A stretch of DNA of 64,000 bases, from assembly GCF_003626575.1 (NCBI RefSeq), contig NZ_RBDY01000001.1, positions 62,001-126,000 of the forward strand, in the 5' to 3' direction. The notes beneath the pieces are model-generated. The model was not told the DNA's origin, ran no database searches, and was given only the letters and a program-made list of their open reading frames with translations. A program made the position numbers and the translations under genes. Below are positions 61,535-64,000 of this stretch, piece by piece (within the stretch, counting starts at the first letter, position 1; each line of letters starts with the position of its first letter). The DNA is from Streptomyces radicis (lineage in GTDB: Bacteria; Actinomycetota; Actinomycetes; Streptomycetales; Streptomycetaceae).

Positions 61535-62755
61535 TTACACACCGCTCCATTGGGCGTATTCCCGCAGCTCAGGCGACGCCTTTGCGCGTGCCCGCAGCAG
61601 CACGCCCACCGTTTCGTGCACGTCCGGGTGGTAGCGCGTCAACTGGGCTGCGGTTTCTCTCGCCCTGCGGAGTGATGCCAAGGCTTCTTCGTGCCGCGCC
61701 GTCCACGCCTCGGCGCTGGCACGGCGGATGAGGAAACCGGCTACCCGCGTGGGCTGGTAGGCGTTCGGCCACTGCACCGTCCGGGCCACCCGAAGCGCGT
61801 GCTCGTGCTCGCTCCGGTTCATGGCCACGTCGATTTCGCCGAGCTTCACGTTCAGCTCGCCGAACGCGAGCGCGTAACGGGTGCCCGGCGGATCGGCGAC
61901 GGCATCGGCCTCGGCCGCCTGTTCCGCCACCTCCTTGGCCTGACCCAGCCAATCCTCTGCCGCCGCATAGTCCTTCTGGACCGCAGACAGGGCCGACGCG
62001 CGCAGCAGGAGTGTGCCGCGCACGGCCAGTGTGGCGGGCTCGCCGTCGTCGTCCAGGTCGCGCACCGCCTGGCGCACCAGCGCGACTCCGCGATCCGCTC
62101 GCGAAGCTTCCGCGTGCGTCATGACCGCCCGTTCGTACCGTTCGACCGCGACTTGCCTGGGGTCGCCGGAGTGTGGCGCGGCGGCGGCCATCTTGGCCAG
62201 CGCGAGTCTGGCCAGCCCCATGTAGCCGAGGCGGTAGGCCACGATCGCCGTCGTACGAGCTACCTCGGCCTGCATGGCGTAGGCGCGTTCGCGGTCGCGC
62301 CCCGGTGTGTCATGCCGCTGGACGGTGACGGCGGCATCGGTGATCAATTCGGGCAGGGCTTCGGCGACTTCGCCGAACTTGCCAGCGGCGCGCTTCTTCG
62401 AGACGGCCTTGATCCGGTCGGCGACCTCATCCAGCGTCCGGGGCTGAACGTCGTCGTCCGGTGGGATGTCCCAAGCGTCCAGGGCGCTGCTGATCGGCGT
62501 CAGCAGGGCGTCCAACTGGTCTTGCTGCAACATGTGGATGTAGGGCTGTCCGTGCAGCACGGAGATGGTGACGCCCAGCGCTCGCGCGACAGAGGCCACG
62601 ATGCTGGGCGACGCGGGCTGGTCTCCGTTCTCGAAGCGGGAGAGCTGGCTGGTGGACACGTGGGCCCTTCGCCCCAGTTCAGCCAAGCTGTAGTCGCGGA
62701 TCGCGCGAAGCTCTCTGATCCGCTCCCCAGTGTGTTTATCAGTGCGGTCGTGCAT
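61535..62755 (-). CDS. XRE-family regulator with TPR-like C-terminal domain
   Basis: A 406-aa regulator. The helix-turn-helix (about 10-65) reads RIRELRAIRDYSLAELGRRAHVSTSQLSRFENG. The remaining 330 residues are helical, TPR-like repeats (for example EDWLGQAKEVAEQAAEADA), as in peptide- or signal-sensing regulators of actinomycete mobile elements and development. ATG 62755 follows GAGG. A perfect 10-bp inverted repeat lies just upstream, so autoregulation is likely. It has its own strong terminator. Confidence 0.88.
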   Translation of the reverse strand: MHDRTDKHTGERIRELRAIRDYSLAELGRRAHVSTSQLSRFENGDQPASPSIVASVARALGVTISVLHGQPYIHMLQQDQLDALLTPISSALDAWDIPPDDDVQPRTLDEVADRIKAVSKKRAAGKFGEVAEALPELITDAAVTVQRHDTPGRDRERAYAMQAEVARTTAIVAYRLGYMGLARLALAKMAAAAPHSGDPRQVAVERYERAVMTHAEASRADRGVALVRQAVRDLDDDGEPATLAVRGTLLLRASALSAVQKDYAAAEDWLGQAKEVAEQAAEADAVADPPGTRYALAFGELNVKLGEIDVAMNRSEHEHALRVARTVQWPNAYQPTRVAGFLIRRASAEAWTARHEEALASLRRARETAAQLTRYHPDVHETVGVLLRARAKASPELREYAQWSGV

Positions 62756-62770
62756 ACTGACCTCGCGATA

Positions 62771-62800
62771 ACCGTTTCGACCTCGACACTTCGAAACGGT
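62771..62800. promoter_or_regulatory. Perfect 10-bp inverted repeat, probable regulator autoregulatory operator
   Basis: ACCGTTTCGA (62771-62780) and TCGAAACGGT (62791-62800) are exact reverse complements with 10 nt between, so the half-sites are two helical turns apart. It lies 16 bp before the XRE/TPR regulator start codon. Confidence 0.7.
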
Positions 62801-62835
62801 ACTCCCGCCAGCGATGGCAGGGACAGTGAACGAAC

Positions 62836-62855
62836 GGCCCCGCTGCGGCGGGGCC
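62836..62855. terminator. GC-rich hairpin in the divergent region
   Basis: GGCCCCGC (62836-62843) and GCGGGGCC (62848-62855) form an 8-bp stem with loop TGCG, followed by TTCGT on the plus strand. It may end a short leader transcript or insulate the two divergent promoters. Confidence 0.5.
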
Positions 62856-62947
62856 TTCGTGCTGGAATGCTCGTTCGGCGGCATCCGCTCGTTCGTTCTG
62901 TTCCGGCCCGGAATCAGGTTGCCTGCCCTGAGGCGCAAGCAGATACT

Positions 62948-63002
62948 CACCAGACATGCCTAGACCGGGCATGTCTGGTGTCGGTATGGGGCCTGTCTGG
63001 TG
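62948..63002. promoter_or_regulatory. Inverted repeat plus extra half-site before the SH3-like gene
   Basis: CACCAGACATGCC (62948-62960) and GGCATGTCTGGTG (62968-62980) are perfect 13-bp arms around 7 nt. The half-site TGTCTGGTG (62972-62980) recurs at 62994-63002, 22 bp on. Three half-sites ending 23 bp before the ATG at 63026 suggest a cooperative operator. Confidence 0.6.
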
Positions 63003-63025
63003 CCGTGCCGGGAGAGGAGTGAGCG

Positions 63026-63463
63026 ATGTTGGGTAGCTGGACGTTGCGTGGGGCGGTCGGAGCGTTGGCGGCGGCGCTGGTGCTCAGTGTGGTGGTGAGT
63101 GCGGAGTCGGATGCGTCGTCGGGGTCGAGGGCGCGGGCGGCTCCGGGTGTGGTGGAGCGGTGGGGTGGCGGCGGCCCGGCGGGCCCCACGTCGGTGGGTG
63201 CGGGTGGGCGCGAGCTGGTGTCCGTGCGGCAGATGGCCGGTGACTTCATGGATGTCGACGGTCAGGGCGTGCGGTTGCGGATGGGGCCCGGGACGCAGTA
63301 CGTGGCGCGGGGGCTGATGTATCCGCCGGACACGGTGTACGTCGCGATGCAGTTCGACGCGCGCGACCCCCGGGCCGACTGGGTGGGTGTGCTGGTGGAG
63401 GACTCCGTCACCGGCCTGTCCGGCTGGGGCTGGATGCATTCGGACTACCTGCGGCACATCTGA
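63026..63463 (+). CDS. Secreted SH3-like domain protein
   Basis: A 145-aa exported protein. A signal peptide (about 1-27, VGALAAALVLSVVVSAESDA) is followed by a Gly/Ala-rich linker. A bacterial SH3-like domain (about 78-145) reads VDGQGVRLRMGPGTQYVARGLMYP and WGWMHSDYL, as in peptidoglycan-binding SH3b proteins. GGAGAGGAG precedes the ATG. It is divergent from the XRE/TPR regulator and has its own terminator. Confidence 0.8.
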   Translation: MLGSWTLRGAVGALAAALVLSVVVSAESDASSGSRARAAPGVVERWGGGGPAGPTSVGAGGRELVSVRQMAGDFMDVDGQGVRLRMGPGTQYVARGLMYPPDTVYVAMQFDARDPRADWVGVLVEDSVTGLSGWGWMHSDYLRHI

Positions 63464-63512
63464 GCCAGAGGGGAAATGTGAACCTGAGGTGGTGATTTGG
63501 TGATGCCGTGAT

Positions 63513-63544
63513 CGGTGGGTCGTCCGCGTTCGGGCGACCCACCG
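63513..63544 (+). terminator. Terminator after the SH3-like gene
   Basis: CGGTGGGTCG (63513-63522) pairs with CGACCCACCG (63535-63544), and the stem continues inward with CCG/CGG around CGTT, giving about 14 pairs. It starts 50 bp after the stop codon. Confidence 0.65.
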
Positions 63545-63698
63545 TGCGGAGTCCCTGGTGTACGCGGTGTTGCACGTGCAGATGTTCTTGCGTGGGCGGG
63601 GGATGAAATGCCCGCCGTAGTTGTTCGTGTCTTGTCAGTGGCATATGTGGTGTGCTTGGGTGGCCGAAATCGAACGGAATTTGTCAAAGGGAAGCGCA

Positions 63699-63977
63699 GT
63701 GGCCGTTGGTGACTCCTTTTCGGATGACGTCGGAGATGAGGCAGCGGAGTACGTAGCGGGGGTGGGGTATGTAGAAGCGTGGCGACGCGCGTCGGTGAAG
63801 GCGGCTGAGATCAATACGCTGTTGGCGGGGCTGGGTGTAGGGCCCGGGGAGCTGGTGGCGCTGCCGGACGCGGATCCGGCGGGGCGGCCGGTGGTGCGGG
63901 TGCGGGCGTCCGGATCCGGCGCTGACCTGGCGCTGTGTCTGCTTCGGCAGTGCGCGGAGGGTCAGCGGGAGCAGTAG
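63699..63977 (+). CDS. Small acidic protein, unknown function
   Basis: A 92-aa protein starting at GTG 63699 after AAAGGGAAG: acidic head DSFSDDVGDEAAEYVAGVGYVEAWRR, then a helical region KAAEINTLLAGLGVGPGELVALP and an alpha/beta tail. The longer open frame from 63621 is Cys/Trp-rich and lacks a ribosome site. It is typical of short actinomycete element proteins; no family was recognised. Confidence 0.55.
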   Translation: MAVGDSFSDDVGDEAAEYVAGVGYVEAWRRASVKAAEINTLLAGLGVGPGELVALPDADPAGRPVVRVRASGSGADLALCLLRQCAEGQREQ

Positions 63978-64000
63978 CGCTGTGGGAACGGCGGCGACTG

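Overview
The window is a GC-rich actinomycete chromosome segment. Supporting signs are ATGA/GTGA overlaps between genes, frequent GTG starts, a DtxR/IdeR iron box, an F420-type LLM oxidoreductase, an MmyB-like XRE regulator, and small proteins typical of actinomycete integrative elements. A Streptomyces- or Nocardiopsis-like host is likely, but the sequence alone does not fix the genus. Genes 1-58.4 kb are almost all uptake and catabolism. The last 5.5 kb look like an integrated accessory element. No rRNA, complete tRNA, CRISPR array or intact insertion sequence was seen.

1-8 kb (minus strand): an oligopeptide-type ABC importer operon (binding lipoprotein, two permeases, two ATPases, the last cut by the window edge). 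It also encodes an amine/amino-acid FAD oxidase, a HAD hydrolase and an embedded GntR/FCD regulator, with three candidate FCD operators upstream. 8.4-9.6 kb: a CDF metal exporter with a very His-rich tail. 9.6-24 kb (plus): a GNAT, a small unknown protein, a sarcosine-oxidase-like flavoenzyme and a second GntR/FCD regulator. These are followed by a second complete peptide-type importer, an Asp/Glu/hydantoin racemase, a class V PLP enzyme and HyuA/HyuB. This set could take up and open a hydantoin- or oxoproline-like ring. 24-31.8 kb: two RibD-C/DHFR-like proteins flanking an Fe(III) importer under an iron box, then an MmyB-like regulator divergent from an SDR.

32-41.4 kb (minus): an AraC/GyrI regulator, then an IclR-led meta-cleavage operon: hydratase, acylating acetaldehyde dehydrogenase, hydroxy-oxovalerate aldolase, LigB-type extradiol dioxygenase, ring-fission hydrolase, LLM oxidoreductase and MmgE/PrpD protein. 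It would turn a catechol-type intermediate into acetyl-CoA and pyruvate. 41.7-49.2 kb (plus): a nitrate/sulfonate-type ABC importer fused into one operon with a two-gene molybdenum hydroxylase, in which the Mo and FAD/[4Fe-4S] subunits form one 1125-aa chain.

49.3-58.4 kb: a TetR gene faces two minus-strand operons sharing a palindromic operator. One operon encodes a maleate-isomerase/AMDase-family protein, an alpha/beta hydrolase with His at the nucleophile position, and an asparaginase-like protein with an altered second motif. The other encodes an MFS carrier, a Rieske reductase and oxygenase, a ring-fission-type hydrolase, a 44-aa microprotein and an M20 protein that has lost its metal ligands. 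With the neighbouring Mo hydroxylase this looks like a pathway for an aromatic or N-heterocyclic compound, with several noncanonical active sites; this is the best candidate for something undescribed.

58.4-64 kb: a decayed serine-recombinase end joined to a 24-nt tRNA 3' end (an attachment scar), a large imperfect inverted repeat, and two minus-strand units of small accessory proteins under an XRE/TPR regulator. Several perfect inverted repeats lie at their promoters, followed by a secreted SH3-like protein and a small ORF on the plus strand.
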